NCBI RefSeq assembly: GCF_018069625.1
Contig: NZ_CP072941.1
Coordinates: 5,704,001 to 5,768,000 of the forward strand
DNA from: Streptomyces yatensis
GTDB taxonomy: Bacteria; Actinomycetota; Actinomycetes; Streptomycetales; Streptomycetaceae
Direction of reading: 5' to 3'
Length of the DNA: 64,000 nucleotides
Positions 27,725-35,792 of this stretch are shown one piece after another. Made by a program: the position numbers and the translations under genes. Position 1 is the stretch's first letter; each line of letters starts with the position of its first letter. The notes below the pieces were generated by a model. It saw only the letters and a list, made by a program, of their open reading frames with translations, was not told the DNA's origin and searched no databases.

Positions 27725-28909
27725 TCAGCCCAGTTCGGGATGGACCACCCAACCGCCCCGGTGCATCACGCCCCGCAGCCGGAAGTCGTCGTCGAGCACG
27801 ACGAGATCCGCGTCCTTGCCCACCTCGAGCGAGCCCACCCGGTCGGCGATGCCCAGCAGCCGGGCCGGGGTCGCGGACAGCGCCCGCACGGTCTGCTCCA
27901 CGCCGAGCCCGTCGATCGTGACGGCCCGCCGGAAGGCCCGGTCCAGGGTGAGGGTGGAGCCCGCGATGGAGCCGGCCGTCGGTCCGTCGCTGATCCGCGC
28001 GACGCCGTCCTTGACCTCGACCTCCATGGGGCCGAGCGGATAGCGCCCGTCGTTCATGCCCGCCGCGCCCATCGCGTCGGTGATGAAGGCGACCCGGTCC
28101 GCGCCCGCCCGGTGGAACGCCAGCTCCAGCATGGCGGGGTGCAGATGGGTGCCGTCGTTGATCAGCTCGATGGTGACCCGTTCGTCCTCCAGCAGCGCGG
28201 CGATCGGGCCGGGGGCGCGGTGCAGCAGCGACGGCATCGCGTTGAACAGGTGGGTCGCCACGGTCGCGCCCGCCTCCACGGCCTCCCGCGTCGCCTCGTA
28301 CGTCGAGTCGGTGTGGCCGACGGCCGCGAGGACGCCGCTGTCGGCCAGCAGCCGTACGGACTCCAGCCCGCCCGGCAGTTCGGGCGCGAGGGTCATCATC
28401 CGCGCGGTGCCGCGCGCCGCGTCCACCAGCTTGCGCACATCCGCCGGATCGGGCGCGCGCAGCAGCGATGGCTGGTGGGCGCCGCAGCGGTGGGGGGAGA
28501 TGAACGGCCCCTCGAAGTGGATGCCCGCCAACTCGCCCTGCTCCACCAGCTCCGAGAGGGCGGCGGCCTGCCGGGCGAGGTCGTCCAGGTCGCCGGTGAC
28601 GGTGGAGGCGAGCATCGTGGTGGTGCCGTGCTGCCGGTGCGTACGGATGGCGGTCAGCGACTCCTCGGGGGTGCCCGCCGAGAACGAGGCGCCGCCGCCG
28701 CCGTGCACATGCAGGTCCACGAAGCCGGGGACGATCCAGCGGCCCGGCAGGTCGAGCGCCTCCACCGCCTCCCCGCCCCGGCCGGCCGCGGGGTCGGCCG
28801 GCGGTCCGGCCGCGGTGATGCGCGTGCCCTCGACCGTCACCCGCCCGTTGTCGACCACGCCTCCCGGCAGGACCACCCGGGCGCCTGTGAGAACCGTTCG
28901 CTGGACCAT
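27725..28909 (-). CDS. nagA: N-acetylglucosamine-6-phosphate deacetylase
   Basis: NagA removes the acetyl group from GlcNAc-6-phosphate, giving glucosamine 6-phosphate in chitin and cell-wall recycling. It is an amidohydrolase-superfamily TIM barrel with HVHGGGG (His67, His69), the metal Glu in IHFEGPFISP, the His ligands in GHTDST and THLFNAM, and the catalytic Asp in FITDAMGAAGM. The 394-residue length is normal. Its ATG overlaps the stop of nagK by one base (TGATG), so the genes are co-translated as nagKA under a DasR-type operator. Confidence 0.95.
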   Translation of the reverse strand: MVQRTVLTGARVVLPGGVVDNGRVTVEGTRITAAGPPADPAAGRGGEAVEALDLPGRWIVPGFVDLHVHGGGGASFSAGTPEESLTAIRTHRQHGTTTMLASTVTGDLDDLARQAAALSELVEQGELAGIHFEGPFISPHRCGAHQPSLLRAPDPADVRKLVDAARGTARMMTLAPELPGGLESVRLLADSGVLAAVGHTDSTYEATREAVEAGATVATHLFNAMPSLLHRAPGPIAALLEDERVTIELINDGTHLHPAMLELAFHRAGADRVAFITDAMGAAGMNDGRYPLGPMEVEVKDGVARISDGPTAGSIAGSTLTLDRAFRRAVTIDGLGVEQTVRALSATPARLLGIADRVGSLEVGKDADLVVLDDDFRLRGVMHRGGWVVHPELG

Positions 28910-29841
28910 CAGGCGGTTACCTCCGTGGAGAGTCGATCCCAGGCGAGCAGTCCCGCGCCCAGGCAGCCGGCGGTGTCCCCGAGGGCCGCCGGGACGATAC
29001 GGGGAAGCTGCTGGAAGGTGAGCCGCTCCTCGACCGCGGTGCGCAGCGGCGCGAACAGGGTCTCCCCGGCCTCGGCCAGCCCACCGCCGACGATCAGCAC
29101 ACCGGGGTCCAGCAGGGTGAGGCCGGTCACCAGGCCGTCGGCGAGCGCGCTCACCATCTCCCCCCATACGGCCGCGGCCCGCGGTTCGCCGGACCGGACG
29201 GCCTTGGCGCAGTCGGCGGCGTCGGCCGCCGGATCGCCGCTCGCAGCGGCCCAGGCGCGGCCGACCGCCGCCGCCGAGGCGAGCGTCTCCAGGCAGCCGG
29301 ACTGGCCGCAGCCGCAGGCGGGGCCGCCGGGCCGGACGACGATATGGCCGATCTCGCCGGAGGAGCCGTGCGCTCCGGGGTCGATCCGCCCGTCGATGCC
29401 GATGGCGCCCGCGATGCCGGTGCCGACGGAGACGAACAGGAAGCGCCGCGCGCCCTCGCCCGCTCCCATCCGCCCCTCGGCCAGCCCGCCCATCCGGACG
29501 TCGTGGCCGAGCGCGACCGGGATCCCGCCCAGCCGCTCGGTGAGCAGCGCGCGCAGCGGGATGTCGCTCCAGCCGAGGTTGGCGGCGAAGACGGCCACCC
29601 CGCGGTCCTCGTCCAGGACCCCGGGCACGCCGACGCCCGCGGCCACCGGGGGCCCGCCGAACCGCCGCTCGCCGATCTCGCGCAGCTCGGCGGCGAAGTC
29701 GAGGATCGCGGCGACGACCGCCTCGGGTCCGCGCTCCCGCTCGGTGGGCCTCCGGGCCTCGTGGAGGAGTGTGGTGTCCGCCCCGATCAGGGCGGCCTTC
29801 ATACCGGTGCCGCCCACATCCAGGGCGATGACGTGTTTCAC
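28909..29841 (-). CDS. nagK: N-acetylglucosamine kinase, ROK family
   Basis: NagK phosphorylates intracellular GlcNAc (from chitobiose or turnover) to GlcNAc-6-phosphate for NagA. It has the ROK ATP loop ALDVGGTGMKAAL at the N-terminus, the sugar-contact EIGHIVV segment, and the ROK zinc motif CGCGQSGCLET. Length from the GTG at 29841 is 310 residues, normal for the family. An ATG at 29868 in the same frame would add nine residues, but its upstream region is occupied by the DasR-type operator. It is the first gene of nagKA. Confidence 0.93.
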   Translation of the reverse strand: MKHVIALDVGGTGMKAALIGADTTLLHEARRPTERERGPEAVVAAILDFAAELREIGERRFGGPPVAAGVGVPGVLDEDRGVAVFAANLGWSDIPLRALLTERLGGIPVALGHDVRMGGLAEGRMGAGEGARRFLFVSVGTGIAGAIGIDGRIDPGAHGSSGEIGHIVVRPGGPACGCGQSGCLETLASAAAVGRAWAAASGDPAADAADCAKAVRSGEPRAAAVWGEMVSALADGLVTGLTLLDPGVLIVGGGLAEAGETLFAPLRTAVEERLTFQQLPRIVPAALGDTAGCLGAGLLAWDRLSTEVTA

Positions 29842-29869
29842 ATGGAACAGTCTCGCGCGATCCACCATG

Positions 29870-29885
29870 AGAGGTCTAGTCCACT
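29870..29885 (-). promoter_or_regulatory. DasR-responsive element (dre) of nagKA
   Basis: AGAGGTCTAGTCCACT matches 14 of 16 positions of the dre consensus I remember (AGTGGTCTAGACCACT). It lies 29 bases upstream of the nagK GTG. DasR, a GntR repressor released by glucosamine-6-phosphate, is known to control nagKA in Streptomyces. Confidence 0.85.
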
Positions 29886-30036
29886 CGCCGCTTCTCGTCA
29901 GGAGATCACGCCGTTGCCGGTAAGGGAGTTGGTATGAACCTACTCCTCCGCTTGTGAGTGGGTGACACATCGCACTTTGGCGTGTAACAACCCGCTCACC
30001 TGGGAAAGTGAACCGCCGATATCGAAGCGATATGCC

Positions 30037-30052
30037 CATGGTGTAGACCTTG
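30037..30052 (+). promoter_or_regulatory. possible second dre upstream of the sugar-binding lipoprotein
   Basis: The core TGGTGTAGACC matches 10 of 11 central dre positions, but the outer bases do not match. It lies 82-97 bases before the lipoprotein start. Confidence 0.35.
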
Positions 30053-30133
30053 TGGAGGTTTGCAAGGCAGACTCGCTCGACCTCGGGGGAGGACCCTGGA
30101 GGATGAAACAAGCCATAGGGTGGGAAAACAGCG

Positions 30134-31417
30134 GTGCAGCGGCGACGGTTCTTGGGTCTGACAACGGCGGGTGTCGCGGCGGTGACGACGGCACCGGGGC
30201 TCACGGCCTGTGGCAGCGACAGCTCCGGCTCGGACGGTGACACCACGCTGAAGGTGGTCGCGGCCGACTACGGCGACAGCACCGCCAACAGCTCCCAGAA
30301 GTACTGGAACAAGCTGGCCCGGGCCTTCGAGGCCAAGAACAGCGGGACCAAGGTCGACGTCAAGGTCTACAGCTGGACCGAAGTGGACCGGCGCGTCGCC
30401 GACATGGTCAAGAGCGGTCAGGCCCCGGACATCGCGCAGATCGGCGCGTACGCCGACTACGCCGCGCAGGGCAAGCTCTACCGCGCCGACGAGATGCTCG
30501 CCATCCCCACCCAGGCCGGTTTCATCACCTCGATCGCCCATGCGGGCGAGGTGCGGCGGGTGCAGTACGGGGTGCCGTTCGTGGCCAGCGCCCGGCTGCT
30601 CTTCTACAACAAGAAGCTCTTCGACCAGGCCGGCATATCCTCCGCCCCCACCAGCTGGGACGAGCTCAAGGAGGCGGCCGCCCGGCTCAAGGCCGGCGGG
30701 GTGAAGATCCCGTACGCGCTGCCGCTCGGCCCCGAGGAGTGCCAGGCCGAGACCATGATGTGGATGCTCAGCGGCGGTGGCGGCTACACCGACGCCAACG
30801 GCAGCTACACCATCGACTCCACCGAGAACATCGAGACCTTCGAATGGCTGCGGGACGAGCTGGTCGGCGCGGACCTCACCGGCCCCGGCTCCCCGGCCCG
30901 CACCAACCGGCAGGACGCCTTCGACGCCTTCACCCGCGGCGAGGTCGGCATGCTCAACGGCCACCCGACCCTGATGCAGCAGGCGTCCGGCCACGGCATC
31001 AGCTACGGCACCGCGCCGCTCCCCGGCCGCAGGGGCAAGTCCCCGTCGACGATGGGCGTCGCCGACTGGCTGATGGCCTTCAAGCAGAACGGCCACCGCA
31101 CGCAGATCGGGAAGTTCCTCGACTTCGTCTACACCGAGAAGAACGTGCTGGACTTCGTCACCGAGTACGACCTGCTGCCGGTGACCACCGCCGTCGAGCA
31201 GACGATGCTCGGCGACCGCGAGTACAAGCGGCTGTGGCGGTTCCTCGACGAACTGGAGAGTGCCGAGTTCTACCCGGCCGACAAGACCTCCTGGGCGGAG
31301 GTCAGCAAGCTGATCAAGCAGAAGATCGGCTCGACGGTGACCAAGGGCGGCGACCCGACGAGCGTGCTGGGCCAGATCCAGCGCGAGGCCGACGCCATGG
31401 AGAATGCGGGGGCATGA
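30134..31417 (+). CDS. ABC-type sugar-binding lipoprotein (Tat-exported), orphan
   Basis: This is a solute-binding protein of the carbohydrate (CUT1) class. The N-terminus has a twin-arginine signal (QRRRFLGLT) and a lipobox LTAC with Cys26, so it is probably folded before export and then lipid-anchored. The mature part shows the family features: TKVDVKVYSWTEVDRRVADM, DIAQIGAYADYAAQGKL and VPFVASARLLFYNKKLF. At 427 residues the length is normal. The start is GTG at 30134. No permease or ATPase genes follow; the ATPase could be MsiK, encoded 20 kb away. It is divergent from nagKA, suggesting an amino-sugar or related ligand. It overlaps the next gene by ATGA. Confidence 0.9.
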   Translation: MQRRRFLGLTTAGVAAVTTAPGLTACGSDSSGSDGDTTLKVVAADYGDSTANSSQKYWNKLARAFEAKNSGTKVDVKVYSWTEVDRRVADMVKSGQAPDIAQIGAYADYAAQGKLYRADEMLAIPTQAGFITSIAHAGEVRRVQYGVPFVASARLLFYNKKLFDQAGISSAPTSWDELKEAAARLKAGGVKIPYALPLGPEECQAETMMWMLSGGGGYTDANGSYTIDSTENIETFEWLRDELVGADLTGPGSPARTNRQDAFDAFTRGEVGMLNGHPTLMQQASGHGISYGTAPLPGRRGKSPSTMGVADWLMAFKQNGHRTQIGKFLDFVYTEKNVLDFVTEYDLLPVTTAVEQTMLGDREYKRLWRFLDELESAEFYPADKTSWAEVSKLIKQKIGSTVTKGGDPTSVLGQIQREADAMENAGA

Positions 31418-31716
31418 CAGTGGACACGCCCGGCCCCGGCCCCGACCCTTCCGAAGACCCCGCCGGCCAGGAGCGGGATGAGGGCCCGGAGGCCGGGCTG
31501 TCCGACCGCGACCAGGCCGTGCTCGCCGTGGAGCGCCGCGGCTGGCCGGGCCCCGGCGCCAAGGAGCGGGCGATACGGGAGCGGCTGGGCATCTCCCCGA
31601 CCCGCTACTATCAGCTGCTGAACGCGCTGTTGGACGACCCCAGGGCCCTGGAGCACGACCCGGTGACCGTCAACCGGCTGCGGCGGGTCAGGGACGAGCG
31701 CCGCGAACGCCGCTGA
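31414..31716 (+). CDS. DUF3263 small HTH-like protein
   Basis: The 100-residue protein has an acidic Pro-rich N-terminal third. The actinobacterial DUF3263 domain follows: LSDRDQAVLAVERRGWPGPGAKERAIRERLGISPTRYYQLLNALLDDP. The segment RERLGISPTRYYQLLN looks like a helix-turn-helix, so DNA binding is plausible, though function is unproven. Its ATG overlaps the stop of the lipoprotein gene (ATGA), so it is co-translated. Its stop is followed by a 24-bp tandem array. Confidence 0.88.
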   Translation: MTVDTPGPGPDPSEDPAGQERDEGPEAGLSDRDQAVLAVERRGWPGPGAKERAIRERLGISPTRYYQLLNALLDDPRALEHDPVTVNRLRRVRDERRERR

Positions 31717-31728
31717 GGCGGACCTCCC

Positions 31729-31955
31729 CGGGCGGTTCACCGGGACTCTCCCGGGCGGTTCGCCGGGGCCATGCCCGGGCGGGACCTCCCCGGACCGTTC
31801 GCCGGGACCTCCCCGGGCCGTTGACGGGTACCCTCCCGGGCCGTCCGCCGGGGGACGCCCGGGCGGTTCACCGGTGGGATGTCCGAGCCGTTCACCGGTG
31901 GGACGCCCGAGCCGTTCAGCGGTGGGCCGTCCGGGCCGTTCACCGGGGGGACGTC
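31729..31955. repeat. 24-bp tandem repeat after the DUF3263 gene
   Basis: Four 24-bp units in exact register start at 31860, 31884, 31908 and 31932 (type CGAGCCGTTCACCGGTGGGA). More diverged copies fill 31729-31859. The array occupies nearly the whole gap before otsB. Confidence 0.85.
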
Positions 31956-31999
31956 CGGGGGAAGCCCGTGGGGCCGCCGGGCCCGGTAGGGTCACCGGC

Positions 32000-32884
32000 A
32001 TGGGCAGCGCTATGGGCAGTCACCCCCTCCCCGTACCTACCACCGCCGCCGGCCGCGAGGGCCTCGCCGCCCTCCTCGAACGGCCCGGCCGCGCCGTTGT
32101 CGGACTCGACTTCGACGGCACCCTCGCCGAGATCGTCCCCGACCCCGACCAGGCCCGCGCCCACCCCGGCGCCGTCCCCGCGCTCTCCCGGCTGGCCCCG
32201 CGGCTGCGCTCCGTCGCGGTGATCACCGGCCGTCCGGCCGAGGTCGCCGTCCGGTACGGCGGCTTCGCCGGGGCCGAGGGGCTGAACGGGCTCGTCGTCC
32301 TCGGTCTCTACGGCGCCGAGCGCTGGGACGCGGCGAGTGGCGCCGTCCAGGCGCCCGAACCGCACCCCGGCGTCGCCGCCGTCCAGGCCGAACTCCCCGC
32401 CGTCCTCGCGGAGTACGGCGCCTCGCGGGGCACCTGGATCGAGGACAAGGGCCGCGCCGTCGCCGTCCACACCCGCCGTGCCGAGGACCCGCAGGCCACG
32501 TTCGAGCTGCTGCGCGCGCCGCTGCACGCCCTGGCCGAGCGCCATGGGCTGATCGTCGAGCCCGGCCGGCTGGTGCTGGAGCTGCGGCCGCCGGGCATGG
32601 ACAAGGGCGTCGCCCTCACGGAGTACGTACGGCGCACCGGCGCGGAGGCCGTTCTCTACGCGGGCGACGACCTGGGCGACCTGGCCGCGTTCGGGGCGGT
32701 GGAGCGGCTGCGCGAGGAGGGTGTGCCGGGGGTGCTGGTGTGCAGTGGCAGCACGGAGGTGACCGAACTCGCCCAGCGGGCCGACCTGGTGGTCGACGGC
32801 CCGGCGGGCGTGGTGGAGCTGCTGTCGTCCCTGGCCGACGCGGTCGGCGGCGCCAACGCGGTCGGCGGCGCCAACGCCTCGTAA
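32000..32884 (+). CDS. otsB: trehalose-6-phosphate phosphatase
   Basis: OtsB dephosphorylates trehalose 6-phosphate to the osmolyte trehalose. The HAD nucleophile motif is LDFDGTLAEI (Asp37, Asp39), with motif II in VAVITGRP and motifs III/IV in MDKGVALTEY and YAGDDLGDLAAF. Length is 294 residues. A -10-like TAGGGT at 31987-31992 sits eight bases before the ATG, which suggests a leaderless transcript. The C-terminus ends in a duplicated AVGGAN. It converges on otsA with only five bases between stops. Confidence 0.92.
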   Translation: MGSAMGSHPLPVPTTAAGREGLAALLERPGRAVVGLDFDGTLAEIVPDPDQARAHPGAVPALSRLAPRLRSVAVITGRPAEVAVRYGGFAGAEGLNGLVVLGLYGAERWDAASGAVQAPEPHPGVAAVQAELPAVLAEYGASRGTWIEDKGRAVAVHTRRAEDPQATFELLRAPLHALAERHGLIVEPGRLVLELRPPGMDKGVALTEYVRRTGAEAVLYAGDDLGDLAAFGAVERLREEGVPGVLVCSGSTEVTELAQRADLVVDGPAGVVELLSSLADAVGGANAVGGANAS

Positions 32885-32889
32885 GAGCC

Positions 32890-34374
32890 CTACAGCGCCC
32901 GCAGCTGCGCCAGGAACCATGCCTGGGGCGGCAGCGCGGTCGCGGCGGCGGCGAGTCGCTTCGTACGGTCCGCGCGCTCGCCGTCGCTCATGCGCAGCGC
33001 CTCGTCCAGTGCCCGGGCGGTGGCCTCCACGTCGTACGGGTTCACCACCAGCGCGTCGTCGCCCAGCTCGGCGTGGGCCCCCGCCTCCCGTGACAGCACC
33101 AGCGCACATCCCCGCTCGGAGACCACCGGGACCTCCTTGGCCACCAGGTTCATCCCGTCCCGGATGGGGTTGACCAGCGCCACGTCCGCCAGTCGGTAGG
33201 CCGCGAGCGACCGTGCGAAGTCGTCCTTCACATGCAGGGCGACCGGGGTCCAGCCCTCCGTGCCGTACTCGGCGTTGATCTCCTCCGCGATCCGCCGCAC
33301 CCGCTCGGTGTAGTCGCGGTAGACCGCGAGGTCCTGGCGGGAGGGGTAGGCGAAGGCCACGTGCACCACGCGCTCCCGCCACTCGGGGTGGGTCTCCAGC
33401 AGCCGCCGGTAGGCCAGCAGCCCGCGCACGATGTTCTTGGACAGCTCGGTGCGGTCCACCCGGACGATCGACTTCCGGTCCGGCCCGATCTGCGCCCGCA
33501 GACTGGTCAGCCGTTCGTCCACATCCTCCTGCCGCGACCGCTGCCGCAGGAAGTCCGCGTCCGCGCCCAGGCCGTGGACGCCCAGCCGGGTCTCCCGCCC
33601 CTCGAAGCGCACGGCCGTCGCCGCGCCCTCGCCGTTCCCGTCACCGTCACTGTCGCCGTCGCCGTCGCGGACGATCTCCGCGCCCAGCACGGCCGCGCAG
33701 CAGTCGGCGAAGGCACCGGCCCAGCGCTCGGTGAGGAACGCGGCGCGGTCGCCGCCGAGGATGCCGCGCAGCACACCCGCCGCGACGTCGTCCGGCAGCA
33801 GCCGGTAGTAGTCCGGCGGGGCCCAGGGGGTGTGCGAGAAGTGACCGATCCGCAGATCGGGGCGCCGCTCGCGGAGCATCGCGGGCACCAGCGCCAGGTG
33901 GTAGTCCTGCACCAGGACGACGGCCTCGTCCACCGCCTCCTCGGCGAGCGCGTCCGCGAAGGCCGCGTTATACGCCTCGTAGGCCGCCCACTGGTCGGCG
34001 AACTCCGCGTCGAAGACCGGCTCGACCGGGGTCTGGTAGAGCAGATGGTGGATGAACCACAGCACCGAATTGGCGATGCCGTTGTACGCGGCGGCGAAGA
34101 CATCCGGCGCGATGTCGAGCATCCGCACCTGCTGGCCGCCGGTGTCACCGGGGTTCAGATGGCTGTCCCCGGCGCGCCGGGCCGCCTCGCGGTCATCCTC
34201 CCCGAGCGCCGCGCACACCCACACCGCGTTCGCGTCGGGGCCGATGGCGCTGAGGCCGGAGACCAGCCCGCCACCGCCGCGCCGGGCGGTGAGCGAGCCG
34301 TCCTCGCCCAGGGTGTACGAGACCGGACCGCGGTTGGAGGCGACCAGGATCGGAGCGGTGCGCGGAACTGCCAT
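32890..34374 (-). CDS. otsA: trehalose-6-phosphate synthase (GT20), diverged
   Basis: OtsA joins UDP- or GDP-glucose to glucose 6-phosphate. The GT20 hallmarks are ILVASNRGPVSY, the glycine loop GGGGLVSGL, VQDYHLALVPAML, HTPWAPPDYYRLLP, VRVDRTELSKN (donor-phosphate Arg and Lys kept) and NPIRDGMNLVAKE. Several motifs are more diverged than in E. coli OtsA, so donor specificity may differ. A low-complexity loop of Asp/Gly (about residues 237-251, DGDGDSDGDGNGEG) is encoded by a 6-bp repeat. Total length is 494 residues. The gene converges with otsB and is followed upstream by gpgS on the same strand. Confidence 0.88.
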   Translation of the reverse strand: MAVPRTAPILVASNRGPVSYTLGEDGSLTARRGGGGLVSGLSAIGPDANAVWVCAALGEDDREAARRAGDSHLNPGDTGGQQVRMLDIAPDVFAAAYNGIANSVLWFIHHLLYQTPVEPVFDAEFADQWAAYEAYNAAFADALAEEAVDEAVVLVQDYHLALVPAMLRERRPDLRIGHFSHTPWAPPDYYRLLPDDVAAGVLRGILGGDRAAFLTERWAGAFADCCAAVLGAEIVRDGDGDSDGDGNGEGAATAVRFEGRETRLGVHGLGADADFLRQRSRQEDVDERLTSLRAQIGPDRKSIVRVDRTELSKNIVRGLLAYRRLLETHPEWRERVVHVAFAYPSRQDLAVYRDYTERVRRIAEEINAEYGTEGWTPVALHVKDDFARSLAAYRLADVALVNPIRDGMNLVAKEVPVVSERGCALVLSREAGAHAELGDDALVVNPYDVEATARALDEALRMSDGERADRTKRLAAAATALPPQAWFLAQLRAL

Positions 34375-34492
34375 GTCGCGAGCCTAGCCAGCCACGACCC
34401 CGCGCAAACGTACGTACGGTTTCTTGCCCCGTAGGCGGTAGGGGGCGGCCTGTTTCCGACCAGTGGCCGCTATCCCGCGCCGCCCGGGTGCG

Positions 34493-35440
34493 TCACGCCG
34501 CGCGCCGCTCCGCGTACTCCGGTATCTCGATCATCGGCGGCCGTTCCTCGGTGTCCACGTCCGTGGTGCGCGGCTCGAAGCCGGTCTCGCCCCGGTCGAA
34601 CTGGGTCAGCCGCGGCCGCACCAAATGGCCCCGGGCCAGCCGCAGCTGCGCGGTGCGGTAGATCGCGGCGGCCATCCGGCCCAGCGCCAGCCCGTCCTGG
34701 TGGCGGTGTTTGCGCACCCCGATGTCCACCTGGCCGAGCGCGTCGAGGCCCACCGTGTGCAGCGCGTCGACCAGCAGCCCCAGCTCGACCCCGTAGCCGA
34801 CCGGGAAGGGCAGCCGCTCCAGCAGCGTGCGGCGGGCCGCGTACTCACCGCCCAGCGGCTGGACGAATCCGGCCAGCTGGGGCCAGTGCAGATTCAGCAG
34901 CGGGCGGGCGACCAGTTCGGTGACCCGTCCGCCCTGGCCCGCCACATCGCCGAGCGGGCGGTCGTACATGCCCTTCACCAGCTGCAGCGCGGGGTCGGTC
35001 AGCAGCGGCCCGACGATCCCGGAGACAAAGCGCGGATCGAATTCCCGCAGGTCGGCGTCGATGAAGCAGATGATGTCGCCGCGCGTGGCCAGCAGGGACC
35101 GCCACAGCACCTCGCCCTTGCCGGGCAGCGCGGGCAGCCGGGGCAGCAGCGAGTCGCGGGGGACGACGGTGGCGCCCGCCGCCGCGGCGACCTCGGCGGT
35201 GCGGTCCGTCGAGCCGGAGTCCAGCACCACCAGCTCGTCCACCAGCGGCGCCGCCTCGCCCATCAGCTCCCGGCGGATGATCGCGGCGATCTCGCCGACC
35301 GTGGCCTCCTCGTTCAGGGCGGGCAGGACCACGCTCAGGGTCGTCGCCGAGCCCCGCTTCGCGTCGAGCAGGCGGTCCAGCGGCCGGTCGTCGGCCGACC
35401 AGGAGCGGTGCTTCAGCCAGTGCTCCACCTCTTCCAGCAC
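34493..35440 (-). CDS. gpgS: glucosyl-3-phosphoglycerate synthase
   Basis: This GT81-type retaining glycosyltransferase makes glucosyl-3-phosphoglycerate, precursor of the osmolyte glucosylglycerate and, in mycobacteria, of methylglucose lipopolysaccharide. Key motifs are LSVVLPALNEEATVGEI, VVLDSGSTDRT, the metal-binding CFIDADLREFDPRF and VKGMYDRP. The acceptor-side segment QPLGGEYAARR is also present. The 315-residue length is normal. Its neighbours otsA and otsB make another glucosyl osmolyte, so this is a compatible-solute locus. No GpgP phosphatase gene is adjacent. Confidence 0.9.
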   Translation of the reverse strand: MLEEVEHWLKHRSWSADDRPLDRLLDAKRGSATTLSVVLPALNEEATVGEIAAIIRRELMGEAAPLVDELVVLDSGSTDRTAEVAAAAGATVVPRDSLLPRLPALPGKGEVLWRSLLATRGDIICFIDADLREFDPRFVSGIVGPLLTDPALQLVKGMYDRPLGDVAGQGGRVTELVARPLLNLHWPQLAGFVQPLGGEYAARRTLLERLPFPVGYGVELGLLVDALHTVGLDALGQVDIGVRKHRHQDGLALGRMAAAIYRTAQLRLARGHLVRPRLTQFDRGETGFEPRTTDVDTEERPPMIEIPEYAERRAA

Positions 35441-35633
35441 CTGTGTCTCTCCCTGCCGTGGTCGCTGTGATCCATCTCGCGCTTCGGACGGCTAGCTCAA
35501 CCATCCGGGCCTTCGGTTACAGTCTTGAACAACGCACGTGACCGTCGTATGTCGGGGTCGACCTCGGTGTTTACCGAGGAAGCCCGTGATGATGCCGTGC
35601 TGACAAACGCCCGGGTCCGCCCGGTGCCATACC
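35441..35633. promoter_or_regulatory. promoter region of gpgS and of the SAM-riboswitch operon
   Basis: On the plus strand TTGAAC (35525-35530) and TATGTC (35548-35553) are spaced by 17 bases and could start the riboswitch transcript. No reading frame of note is present. Confidence 0.4.
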
Positions 35634-35773
35634 GCTCATCCAGAGGGGCAGAGGGAACGGCCCGTTGAAGCCCCGGCAACCCTCCAGCTGATCTCGCATT
35701 CCGCAGCGAGGCTCCCAGCTCGGGAAGGTGCCAATTCCGTCTCGTGGCGAAATGCGTCGCGAGGAAGATGAGG
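35634..35773 (+). ncRNA. SAM-I (S-box) riboswitch
   Basis: The conserved S-box core is readable: CTCATCCAGAGGGG, then GAGGGAACGGCCC, GAAGCCCCGGCAACC, a variable hairpin (35690-35740) and GGTGCCAATTCC. The P1 stem closes CTCATC (35635-35640) with GATGAG (35767-35772). It binds S-adenosylmethionine and shuts down downstream expression. The P1 3' strand runs directly into the ribosome binding site AGGAGAAAGG of the next gene, with the ATG at 35793. The control is therefore probably on translation rather than by a terminator, of which I see none. Confidence 0.93.
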
Positions 35774-35792
35774 AGAAAGGGCCTCGCCATCC

